A DNA stretch of 64,000 nt from Chlorobiaceae bacterium (GTDB lineage Bacteria; Bacteroidota; Chlorobiia; Chlorobiales; Chlorobiaceae): contig JABDHK010000011.1 of NCBI GenBank assembly GCA_012972835.1, positions 1 through 64,000 on the forward strand, given 5' to 3'. The notes beneath the pieces are model-generated. The model was given only the letters and a program-made list of their open reading frames with translations, was not told where the DNA came from and ran no database searches. The position numbers and the translations under genes are program-made. Below are positions 1 through 7,689 of this stretch, piece by piece (the first letter of the stretch is position 1; every line of letters begins with the position of its first letter).

Positions 1-178
1 CTGAGCGACTCCAGCCAAATGCATTTTCGGCAACCCGTGGCTTACCGTCCAATATGGTTAGCGCAACATCTCCCATTGCTTGGCGTCGAACTGGCCACGG
101 AATTAAGGTAACCAGTCGAGTAATCAGCCCTGCTATCTCAGGATTTATGCCGTTGCGATTCATTACAGATGTCTTCAT
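1..178 (-). CDS. ISAzo13-like transposase, N-terminal part (cut by window edge)
   Basis: An open frame runs from an ATG at 178 to the window edge without a stop, giving 59 residues. It contains GDVALTILDGKPRVAE followed by FGWSRS. This resembles the N-terminal region of ISAzo13-type (Rhodopirellula-type) transposases, which carry a 'GKPRVAE...FGWSR' block, but the match is from memory. The rest of the element lies outside the window, so I cannot say whether it is intact. A second in-frame ATG at 163 is an alternative start. No terminal inverted repeat was recognised in the 114 bases between this start and the next gene. Confidence 0.5.
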   Translation of the reverse strand, partial: MKTSVMNRNGINPEIAGLITRLVTLIPWPVRRQAMGDVALTILDGKPRVAENAFGWSRS

Positions 179-292
179 ATGCAAGTTCTCCAGTTTTTAC
201 GTTGCAGTATGAAGATATTATAAAAGGTAGATCAGTATTTTCCTAATCCCTAAGTATACGAAATCTTCAATAATATGTTACATGTCGGCATT

Positions 293-1006
293 CTATTCCA
301 GTATGCTGATAATTTCTTCAGGGTGTTGCACCACTCTTTTTGCGCCGAATTCAAGCAGTTCGTTTTTTGGCCTGAATCCCCAGAGAACGCCGAGCGGATA
401 CATTCCGGCCCTTGATGCGGTGAGCATGTCAATGCCGCTGTCTCCGACATAAAGGATTGACGCGGGATCTTCACCAAGCATTGTGGCGACAAGCAGTGCT
501 CCCTCAGGATCGGGTTTGTGCGCAATGCCGTTGTGATGGCCCATGACTACATCGAAATTCCAGGAGTCAAGCAGTGACTCTGCGCAAAGACGGGTAAAGT
601 GATCGGCCTTGTTTGAAAGGATCGCCATTTTTATGCCTCGCTCTTCAATGGCATCAAGCAGGGCAGCGATGCCGGGATATGGACGAGAATGCAGGTTCCA
701 GTTATCGGCATACACGACCATAAGCTCTTTGAGCAGAAGGTCGATTGTGTCCTCACTGCCCGCTCCTTCCGGCAGTGCTTTCCGGATCAGCTCTCTCATG
801 CCATGCCCCACAAGAAACCTGCACTCATCGAAGGTGTGTACTGGAAAATCATGCCGTGCAAGAACGGTATTAAGGGTATTGACAATATCCTGAAGGGTGT
901 CAAGAAGGGTACCATCGAGATCGAAGATCACAGCTTTGAAGGTCATGCGAGTGTTTTCCGGATTATAACTGGTGTGGGTTCGGGGGAGTTCAACCGATAT
1001 TGTCAT
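293..1006 (-). CDS. HAD-superfamily phosphatase, phosphoglycolate phosphatase-like
   Basis: A cytosolic HAD-family phosphomonoesterase. The HAD motifs are visible in order: motif I FDLDGTLLDT (nucleophile Asp29 and Asp31 from this start), motif II in ILSNKA, and motif III/IV as KPDPEG and VGDSGIDM, with a helical cap between motifs I and II (PGF/Gph-type subclass). The substrate cannot be read from sequence; 2-phosphoglycolate is the usual family member's substrate. The ATG at 1006 has a GAGAG ribosome site six bases upstream. The conserved domain starts only at the ATG at 946, which would give a more typical 218 residues, so the start is uncertain. It is transcribed divergently from the PstS-like gene. 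Confidence 0.85.
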   Translation of the reverse strand: MTISVELPRTHTSYNPENTRMTFKAVIFDLDGTLLDTLQDIVNTLNTVLARHDFPVHTFDECRFLVGHGMRELIRKALPEGAGSEDTIDLLLKELMVVYADNWNLHSRPYPGIAALLDAIEERGIKMAILSNKADHFTRLCAESLLDSWNFDVVMGHHNGIAHKPDPEGALLVATMLGEDPASILYVGDSGIDMLTASRAGMYPLGVLWGFRPKNELLEFGAKRVVQHPEEIISILE

Positions 1007-1050
1007 AAAAATCTCTCTGCATAAGTGTATATTCAAATCGTCAATTATTT

Positions 1051-1088
1051 ACCTGTGTACAGGTATCCACAGGGATAATATCCCTGTG
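1051..1088. promoter_or_regulatory. Two adjacent palindromes between divergent genes (candidate operators)
   Basis: Positions 1051-1064 hold arms ACCTGT/ACAGGT around a 2-base centre. Positions 1068-1088 hold perfect 10-base arms CACAGGGATA/TATCCCTGTG around a single central base. They lie 3 bases apart in the gap between the HAD phosphatase and the pstS-like gene. Such closely spaced dyads in a divergent promoter region are typical of dimeric repressor or activator sites. No regulator is identified, and the 10-base arm could instead form an RNA hairpin. Confidence 0.45.
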
Positions 1089-1117
1089 CGCTTAATTAAA
1101 CTATTTATTAAGGGATT

Positions 1118-1930
1118 ATGATAAAAAAACTCTTGCTGTTTATTGCTGTTGTTGTTTTTGCTGTTTCAGGACGAGCAGATGCTGTGGGTAGGCCTATTGT
1201 ACTGGATGGTTCTACCACGGTTGGTCCTCTTGCCAAATCTTTTGCTTCCTGGTTTACAAAAAAATATGGTATTCCAGTTACTGTGAGCGAGTCGGGAAGC
1301 GGAAACGGCGCTAAAAGCCTTATCAACAATAGCTGTACTATTGCTGCAATGTCGCGTGCCATGAAAGCTGAGGAGATAGCTGCGGCAAAGACAAAAGGAG
1401 TAAATCCTGTTGCTCATGTTATTGCTCTTGATGGTCTTTCCATGGTGGTTCATCCGGGAAATCCGATACGTTCACTTTCAAAAGCACAGATCAGCGCTAT
1501 CTACCGCGGTACCATTACCAACTGGAAAGAGGTAGGGGGAGCAAATGCCCGCATTGTTGTTATCCAGCGCGAATCCAACAGTGGTACCCAGGACTCGTTC
1601 AGGGAGCTGGTTGTCGGCAAAGGCGTGCAGATTACAGGGAATGCTGAAACACAGTCGAGCAATGGGGCGGTGAAGAGCAGAGTGAGCAGCACTTATTCAG
1701 CAATTGGTTTTCTCGGTCTGGGATTTGTGGATTCTTCAGTAAAAGCTATTGCGGTTAACGGTGTTCTTCCAACCGTTAAAACAGTGACTAATGGCACCTA
1801 TACCGTAACGAGACCCCTCTTCTTTTATACCAATGGCCAACCCGTAGGCGCAGTCAAGCAGTTTATTGATATTCCTCATACAGCGGATGGGAAAAAGATG
1901 ATCAGTGAACTGGGTTTTATCAACCGTTGA
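1118..1930 (+). CDS. pstS: Periplasmic phosphate-binding protein, PstS family
   Basis: A 270-residue substrate-binding protein of the phosphate ABC transporter family. Residues 1-22 form a signal peptide (MIKKLLLF... ending SGRADA). The mature part starts with the ligand-loop pattern LDGSTTVGPLAKSF and continues with SESGSGNGAKSL and AAMSRAMKAEE, as in PstS proteins, where these segments bind phosphate. Later family segments are the block from IYRGTITNWKEVGG and the QRESNSGTQDSF motif. The ATG follows AAGGGATT. The permease and ATPase genes pstC, pstA and pstB are not in the window; the next gene is a PhoU-like protein. Phosphate-dependent control is likely but no Pho box was identified. Confidence 0.9.
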   Translation: MIKKLLLFIAVVVFAVSGRADAVGRPIVLDGSTTVGPLAKSFASWFTKKYGIPVTVSESGSGNGAKSLINNSCTIAAMSRAMKAEEIAAAKTKGVNPVAHVIALDGLSMVVHPGNPIRSLSKAQISAIYRGTITNWKEVGGANARIVVIQRESNSGTQDSFRELVVGKGVQITGNAETQSSNGAVKSRVSSTYSAIGFLGLGFVDSSVKAIAVNGVLPTVKTVTNGTYTVTRPLFFYTNGQPVGAVKQFIDIPHTADGKKMISELGFINR

Positions 1931-2037
1931 GATGGTGTTTCCATGAATGATTAATTTTTTCTTGCATTTAACCTTGCATGACTGCTAAATTAGTAACACT
2001 TTGTATTTTTTTTAACATAAGCATGGTGTTTAACCCT

Positions 2038-2769
2038 ATGGCTAACCTGTTAGGCAAACTTTTCGGAGACTCTCCGAAAACAGCAGAAACTCCGCAAGCA
2101 TTTACCATCAAGATTGATCCTCTGAAATTTGGGCTTTCCATAAAACCTCAGGGTACGGTCTATGTTCAGCTTGAGTCACTCAAGCAGAAGCTTACCAAAC
2201 TTTCATCCAATGTTGAAAATAACCTGATGCTCAGCATCCGGGCCTCAACAAAGGGTAATATTGAGTTAGCCTCTTCAGCTTTCAAGTTTGATGAGGCATA
2301 TATCCGGAAAGGGAAGTTCGAGGTTGAATATCTTACTCTTGCCTACCTCACTTTCCAGAATCTCGGCGCGGAGGATCTCAAAGCAATCAAGCAGGCCAGG
2401 ATGATTCTTCGTGAGCTTGAAAGACTTGCGCAGCTGGCACTGAACATAGCCGACAAGGCAGAGTATGTCAAGTTTGCCAATGTGCAGGAACTGCATAAGG
2501 ACGAGTATGGATTGAAACCTCTGGGCGACATTACTGCAGAGATGATCAAAAAAGCTGTAGAGGCTTTTGTGAGCGGCAACTCCAAACATGCAAGTGAGAC
2601 GCTGGTTATGATGACTGAGATCCAGGGTCTCTATGACACAGCGGTAGCAAAGATCAAAACATCGGTTAACGATCAGAACATTATAAATTTGACAGGTATT
2701 CTCTCTATTATTGAGCATGTCAAGGCTTCTGCCGACATATCATGTTCCATTGCAAGCCACTTCTGCTGA
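2038..2769 (+). CDS. PhoU-domain-like protein
   Basis: A mostly helical protein of 243 residues from this start. The segment AIKQARMILRELERLAQLALNIADKA matches the PhoU helical repeat, which typically reads as a short helix followed by an L-ERI-D-A-NIA motif, and a second helical repeat follows in the C-terminal half. PhoU-family proteins modulate the Pst transporter and the PhoR signalling kinase in the cytosol. The gene sits directly after pstS, which supports a phosphate role. The frame is open upstream to an ATG at 1978, giving a hydrophobic extension; I prefer the internal ATG at 2038 (MANLLGKLFG), although neither start has a clear ribosome site. Confidence 0.6.
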   Translation: MANLLGKLFGDSPKTAETPQAFTIKIDPLKFGLSIKPQGTVYVQLESLKQKLTKLSSNVENNLMLSIRASTKGNIELASSAFKFDEAYIRKGKFEVEYLTLAYLTFQNLGAEDLKAIKQARMILRELERLAQLALNIADKAEYVKFANVQELHKDEYGLKPLGDITAEMIKKAVEAFVSGNSKHASETLVMMTEIQGLYDTAVAKIKTSVNDQNIINLTGILSIIEHVKASADISCSIASHFC

Positions 2770-2792
2770 GATGCTTCCTCTCGTCTACCGAT

Positions 2793-2825
2793 AAAGAAAG
2801 GCGGGCCTCGGTTCGCTTTTCTTTT
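2793..2825 (+). terminator. Hairpin terminator candidate after phoU-like gene
   Basis: AAAGAAAGGCG at 2793-2803 pairs with CGCTTTTCTTT at 2814-2824 (11 pairs, one G-U). It lies 24 bases after the PhoU-like stop and before the efflux operon. The T-run after the stem is interrupted, so termination may be only partial. Confidence 0.45.
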
Positions 2826-2866
2826 GACCTGTTTTTTCCGCTGACCACTCCATTGAACTCTTGCTC

Positions 2867-3970
2867 ATGAAGATCGCCCGAACAATAGCCGCAAAGCTTA
2901 AAGAAAACAAGCTCGCTTCAGTTATGCTCTTGATGATGCTGATCCTTGCTCTTTTCTGGGTTGTTCAGCATCGTGAACCTCACAAAACTCTGCAACCAAA
3001 GCCGATCGATCTTATTCCGGTCTCGGTTGCCCCGGTCTCAAAAGCAGCACTGCGCGACAGCTTCTCTACTGTTGGCACCGTTGAGGCTTTCAGGGAGGCT
3101 GACATTTTTTCAGAGTCAGGCGGTCAGGTACGGAGGGTATCGGCTGAACCGGGAGCACATAAAAAGGCCGGAGAGGCATTGTTTGTGATTGATGATGAAG
3201 TTGCAGCCTCACGGCAAAGAAAGGCAGATGCTCATTACCGGCAGACAAAACGGGATGTTGAGCGTTACAAAACACTCTACAGTGAAGGTGCTGTGGCGCT
3301 TTCAGCTTTTGAGGCCGTGCGGCTTCAGCACGAAGAGGCCGAGGCCGAATTTGTTGCGGCCAGTCGCAAATACAACGATACCAAAATCAAGGCTCCTTTT
3401 TCGGGAATGGTTACCTCCCGCTTTGTCGAACAGGGGGAACTGGTTCATGAAGGGTTGAAGGTTGCACATATCATTGATATGACGAAGGTAAAAATCATAA
3501 TTTTTGTGCCTGAGCGTGAGATCAAAAAATTTGTGCAGGGCACAACTCTTTCCGTTACCAGCGATCTCTATCCATCTCATCGATTCAGTGGCAGGGTGAG
3601 CGCGGTCAGCGAGAAGTCTGGCCGTGACCACACAAGCCGTGTGGAGGTGCTTCTGCAGAACCCCCTGAAGACCGCCTTCAGATCCGGGATGTTTGCCCGG
3701 GTAGTCACCACGGGCGAAGGCAGCCGGGAGGCAATCCTTGTCCCCCGTATTGCACTTGTTTCAGGGATAAGAAAACCCGAAGTTTTTGTGGTACGTAACG
3801 GTCATGCTTTTTTAAAGCCCTTTGTTGCCGGTATGGAGCTGCAGAAGGAGCTCGAGGTTCTTGAAGGACTAACTGTTGGCGAGAGTGTTGTGACGAGCGG
3901 CCAGACAGAGCTTCTCAATGGCTCAGCGGTACTTGTCATTGACCAGAAGAGAGGCTCCGCAACGCCATGA
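2867..3970 (+). CDS. RND efflux membrane fusion protein (HlyD/AcrA family)
   Basis: A 367-residue periplasmic adaptor. It has an N-terminal membrane anchor (ASVMLLMMLILALFWVV) followed by the biotinyl-lipoyl half-motif (FSESGGQVRRVSAEPG), a coiled-coil hairpin around 95-150, the second lipoyl half (KIKAPFSGMVTSRFVEQGE) and a beta-barrel domain. The adaptor links the inner-membrane pump to an outer-membrane channel. It overlaps the pump gene by 4 bases (ATGA), so the two are translationally coupled. No TolC-type outer-membrane factor is encoded nearby. The ATG at 2867 is chosen over a TTG two codons earlier. Confidence 0.92.
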   Translation: MKIARTIAAKLKENKLASVMLLMMLILALFWVVQHREPHKTLQPKPIDLIPVSVAPVSKAALRDSFSTVGTVEAFREADIFSESGGQVRRVSAEPGAHKKAGEALFVIDDEVAASRQRKADAHYRQTKRDVERYKTLYSEGAVALSAFEAVRLQHEEAEAEFVAASRKYNDTKIKAPFSGMVTSRFVEQGELVHEGLKVAHIIDMTKVKIIIFVPEREIKKFVQGTTLSVTSDLYPSHRFSGRVSAVSEKSGRDHTSRVEVLLQNPLKTAFRSGMFARVVTTGEGSREAILVPRIALVSGIRKPEVFVVRNGHAFLKPFVAGMELQKELEVLEGLTVGESVVTSGQTELLNGSAVLVIDQKRGSATP

Positions 3971-6900
3971 CGCTAACCGAGCTCTCCATAAAACGACCGA
4001 CGCTTGTTGTTGTTATCTTTACTGTGCTTGCCATTCTCGGTCTCTTCAGCTATGGCCAGCTGCAGTATGAGTTGCTGCCAAAAATGACTCCGCCAGTTGT
4101 TACGGTCTCCATCCGCTATCCCGGCGCTTCGCCCTCCGAGGTCGAGACATCGTTGACCAAACCGGTTGAAGAAGCTGTTTCAGCCATTGAAAAAATATCA
4201 TCGATCACCTCAACCTCAACAGAGGGACTCTCGATTGTTGCCATTGAGTTTTCCAACTCGGCTAACATCGAAAAGGCCTTGCAGGATGCACAACGCAAGA
4301 TCAACGAGGTGCGCGACCGCTTTCCCGATGACGCAAAACCCCCGGTTATTACCCGTTTTGCGCTCGATGAGGTTCCTGTGCTTCGTATCGGTGCCACCTC
4401 ATCCCTGCCCGATACAGATTTTTACCGGATGCTCAAGAATGATATCAAACCACTCCTTTCAAGTGTTGCAGGGGTAGGGCAGGTCTACCTGCTTGGTGGA
4501 CGTGAGCGCGAGATTCGGGTCAATATCGATCTGCAACGCCTTCAGGGCTACAGTTTAACTCTGCCTGATCTGCTCAGAGAGGTTGGAAAAGCCAATCTTG
4601 ATTTCCCGACCGGGAAGATTGACGATCGCGACCGGCAGTTTGTTGTCAGGCTTGCCGGAAAATTTGCCAACCTTCAAGAGCTGCAGGATCTTGTGCTCCG
4701 TTCTTCACCCGCAGGTAACGTCACCCTCCGGGATGTTGCTGAAGTTGAAGATGGGTTCAAGGAGATTACAACCCTCACAAGGGTAAATGGCAGGGCTGCT
4801 GTTGGTATCATGATCATGAAACAGAGCGATGCCAATACGGTTGACGTAAGCCGTCTCACAAGGGTAACGCTATCACGCCTTGAAAAGCTCTACAAGGATC
4901 GCAACCTCTCCTTTGATATTGCGCAGGACGCTTCAACCTTTACGCTCGAAGCGGTTACCGCCGTTCAGCACGATCTCATGCTTGCCGTGCTTCTTGTTGC
5001 GCTCGTCATGATGCTTTTTCTGCACAGTCTGCGCAACTCCCTCATTGTGCTTGTCTCAATTCCGACCTCGCTTATTACCACCTTTACGGGCATGTATCTT
5101 TTCGGGTTCTCACTCAACCTCATGACCCTTCTCTCCCTCTCCCTTGTGGTCGGTGTTCTGGTCGACGACTCCATTGTTGTGCTTGAAAATATCTACCGCC
5201 ACCTTGAGCGAGGTGAAGAGCCTCGCAGTGCCGCCCTTTTGGGCAGAAACGAAATCGGCTTTACAGCACTCTCCATTACCCTCGTTGATGTGGTTGTCTT
5301 TCTGCCGCTCTCCCTTGTCAGCGGTATAGTCGGTAACATCCTGCGCGAGTTTTCCGTTGTGATGGTTATCTCCACCCTCGTCAGCCTCTTTGTCTCTTTT
5401 ACCCTCACTCCGCTCCTGGCCTCACGCTTCTCCAAAGTTGAAAAGCTTTCCGGCAAAAACCCCTTCGAAAAATTTGCCATTGCCTTTGAGCAAAACTACC
5501 AGCGCCTGCGCCAGAGCTATCTTGATCTCCTGCAATGGAGTCTTCATAACCCCCGCAAAGTCTTTTTCAGCGCAATACTCCTGCTTGCAGCCTCATTCAG
5601 TCTCCTTGTTTTCGGCAAGATAGGAGGGGAGTTTATTGAGGTATCTGATCGTGGCGAGTTCTCCGTCATGCTGGAGCTGGAACCAGGTACCAATCTTGAA
5701 GAGACCAACCGTCTTACCAGGATGGTTGAACACCGTCTCTCCTCAATGCCTGAGGTTAAAAAACTGCTCGTTAACGTCGGAGCTTCAAGTGAAGGCTTTT
5801 TCAACCAGAGTGCCGATAATATTTCCGAACTTAATGTCCGGCTCTCTCCAAAAGAGGAGCGAACAAGTTCAACAGGTGACGTCATGCAGACAATCCGCAC
5901 CACTCTTAAGGATATTGTTGGCCTCAAGGCAACTATCAATCCTATCGGCATCTTCGGAACAGCCAACGAAACTCCGGTTGCCGTCATCCTCAGCGGCCCA
6001 CTGAGAAGTCAGGTGACACGGGTTGCCGAAGCCTTGCGTGACAGTATTAAAACAATTCCAGGCACAGCAGATGTCAAGCTCACCTCCCGTGTCGGCAATC
6101 CGGAAATGCGTATTGTTGTTGATCGTGAAAAAATGGCCTCTTTCGGTCTCACCATTGCAGATGTCGGAGCAGCCCTCCGCACCGCCTATGCCGGAGATGA
6201 CGCTGGAAAATACCGCGATGGAAGCGATGAGTTCGACATCAGGGTGATGCTCGACAGTAGCTACCGACACGACACCTCCACCCTTGCCGACATCACCTTT
6301 CGAACCCCGCAGGGCGATATGGTAAGGCTCGGTCAATTTGTCACCTTTCAGCAGGATCGGGGCTATACATTGCTGCAGCGCAAAGATCGCAACAATGCAG
6401 TATGGGTCAAGGCACAGGTTATTGGTCGTCCTGTCGGCTCTATCGGGCAGGATATCGAGCGCGTATTGAGGGGCATGAAAAAAAGCGGCCTGATGCCAGC
6501 AACTGTTACCTACGCCTATGAATCGGATCTGAAACGGCAGGGGGAATCATTTTCAACCCTTCTTATGGCCTTTATGGTTGCCATTATTTTTGTCTACCTT
6601 ATCATGGTTGCGCTTTACGACTCCTATGTGTGGCCAATGGTGGTGATGTTCTCCATTCCGCTTGCGATTATCGGAGCGCTTTTTGCCCTTGCCCTTACCG
6701 GAAAATCACTCAGTATTTTCACCATTCTCGGCATCATCATGCTTGTTGGCCTGGTTGGTAAAAACGCAATCCTTCTGGTTGATTTCATCAACAAATTCCG
6801 TCTTGAGGGAATGGGACTCACCGAGTCGATCATTGAAGCAGCAAAGGAGCGGCTCCGCCCGATACTCATGACCACCCTGACCCTGATATTCGGGCTTCTG

Positions 6901-7083
6901 CCTATTGCGCTTTCCGGGAGTTCCGGTTCCGAATGGAAGTCTGGTCTTGCTGTTGCCCTGGTAGGTGGTCTTGCAAGCTCCATGTTTTTAACGCTGCTGG
7001 TTATTCCAGTAGTCTACGTCTGGTTCGACAAACTGAGCAACAGGCTTTCATCCATACTCCGGGGCAAAGGCAACAACTATTAG
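3967..7083 (+). CDS. RND-family efflux transporter permease (AcrB/MexB-like)
   Basis: A 1038-residue inner-membrane resistance-nodulation-division pump, a full-length family member. Visible features include the N-terminal TM helix after LSIKRPTLVVVIFTVLAILG, two large periplasmic loops, the proton-relay segment GVLVDDSIVVLENIYRHLERG in TM4 with its Asp pair, and the TM10 block LVGLVGKNAILLVDFINKFR with its conserved Lys. About twelve membrane helices are arranged as a duplicated 1+5 pattern. The sequence is of the multidrug or hydrophobic-compound (HAE) type rather than the heavy-metal type, but the substrate cannot be deduced. It is coupled to the upstream adaptor gene. Confidence 0.95.
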   Translation: MTLTELSIKRPTLVVVIFTVLAILGLFSYGQLQYELLPKMTPPVVTVSIRYPGASPSEVETSLTKPVEEAVSAIEKISSITSTSTEGLSIVAIEFSNSANIEKALQDAQRKINEVRDRFPDDAKPPVITRFALDEVPVLRIGATSSLPDTDFYRMLKNDIKPLLSSVAGVGQVYLLGGREREIRVNIDLQRLQGYSLTLPDLLREVGKANLDFPTGKIDDRDRQFVVRLAGKFANLQELQDLVLRSSPAGNVTLRDVAEVEDGFKEITTLTRVNGRAAVGIMIMKQSDANTVDVSRLTRVTLSRLEKLYKDRNLSFDIAQDASTFTLEAVTAVQHDLMLAVLLVALVMMLFLHSLRNSLIVLVSIPTSLITTFTGMYLFGFSLNLMTLLSLSLVVGVLVDDSIVVLENIYRHLERGEEPRSAALLGRNEIGFTALSITLVDVVVFLPLSLVSGIVGNILREFSVVMVISTLVSLFVSFTLTPLLASRFSKVEKLSGKNPFEKFAIAFEQNYQRLRQSYLDLLQWSLHNPRKVFFSAILLLAASFSLLVFGKIGGEFIEVSDRGEFSVMLELEPGTNLEETNRLTRMVEHRLSSMPEVKKLLVNVGASSEGFFNQSADNISELNVRLSPKEERTSSTGDVMQTIRTTLKDIVGLKATINPIGIFGTANETPVAVILSGPLRSQVTRVAEALRDSIKTIPGTADVKLTSRVGNPEMRIVVDREKMASFGLTIADVGAALRTAYAGDDAGKYRDGSDEFDIRVMLDSSYRHDTSTLADITFRTPQGDMVRLGQFVTFQQDRGYTLLQRKDRNNAVWVKAQVIGRPVGSIGQDIERVLRGMKKSGLMPATVTYAYESDLKRQGESFSTLLMAFMVAIIFVYLIMVALYDSYVWPMVVMFSIPLAIIGALFALALTGKSLSIFTILGIIMLVGLVGKNAILLVDFINKFRLEGMGLTESIIEAAKERLRPILMTTLTLIFGLLPIALSGSSGSEWKSGLAVALVGGLASSMFLTLLVIPVVYVWFDKLSNRLSSILRGKGNNY

Positions 7084-7284
7084 GTTATGCGGCAGTGGTT
7101 AAGGCTTTCCTTTATACACAAGGGCAAAGCTTTATGAGGATCGCCGCATCCCGATGCCATGAGGTATTCCTCCATGCACTGTGGCAAAGGCTAAGGAAAT
7201 TGTGCGATAATTGTTTTTAACTCTTTATACTCATCTGTGTATCTTGATACAGTGAGTAAATTATTTGTAACAATAGAACAGTCA

Positions 7285-7689
7285 ATGAGTTTTTTATCAA
7301 ACCAGTCACCAACTCTTCTGCTCTGCCGGGCAGCCCTTGCATTCTCATGGATCTATCAGGGTGCAGTACCTAAACTCGTATGCCAGAGCCGGGGCGAGGT
7401 CGATCTTCTCGGACATGTTATTCCTGTCTATCAGTGGGTGTGTGAGGCTATTCTGTGGATTGGAGCAGGGGAGATTCTCTTTGGGCTGCTTTTGTTTTTT
7501 GCCGTGTGGAGCTGGGTATTCTGGCTCAATATAGTGGCCTTGATCGGGCTGCTGCTTTTTGTTGCCCTCTTTGAGCCGGCCATGTACACCCTTCCGTTTA
7601 ACCCTTTGACGCTCAATCTTTCTCTGATGGCACTCTCACTTGTTGCCATCATTGAGATAAAAAAAAATAAAAACAAGACACCAGCATGA
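7285..7689 (+). CDS. DoxX-like small membrane protein
   Basis: A small integral membrane protein of about 134 residues with four hydrophobic segments. The first contains LLLCRAALAFSWIYQGAVPKLV, the arginine-plus-'YxGxxPK' pattern seen in DoxX-like proteins. Function is unknown for this subgroup; DoxX relatives are linked to quinone or thiosulfate oxidation and oxidative stress. The frame extends to a GTG at 7237, but the ATG at 7285 places the first residue just before the conserved domain. It overlaps the following membrane protein by 4 bases (ATGA), so the two are probably co-expressed. The 200 bases before it hold no other convincing gene. Confidence 0.65.
   Translation: MSFLSNQSPTLLLCRAALAFSWIYQGAVPKLVCQSRGEVDLLGHVIPVYQWVCEAILWIGAGEILFGLLLFFAVWSWVFWLNIVALIGLLLFVALFEPAMYTLPFNPLTLNLSLMALSLVAIIEIKKNKNKTPA

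Noticed and set aside
1978-2037. Upstream start of the PhoU-like protein with a hydrophobic N-terminal extension
   Set aside because: PhoU-like proteins are cytosolic and the extension has no family similarity; the internal ATG at 2038 is preferred.
2275-2718. 147-residue frame on the minus strand inside the PhoU-like gene
   Set aside because: No recognisable domain, Cys- and His-rich odd composition, and fully overlapped by a better-supported gene.
5544-6336. Two long minus-strand frames within the RND pump gene
   Set aside because: They are mirror frames of a conserved 1038-residue transporter, with no family features of their own.
6933-7220. A 95-residue frame covering the end of the RND gene and the following gap
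   Set aside because: It overlaps the pump gene in another frame and has no domain or ribosome site; the gap 7084-7236 shows nothing convincing.
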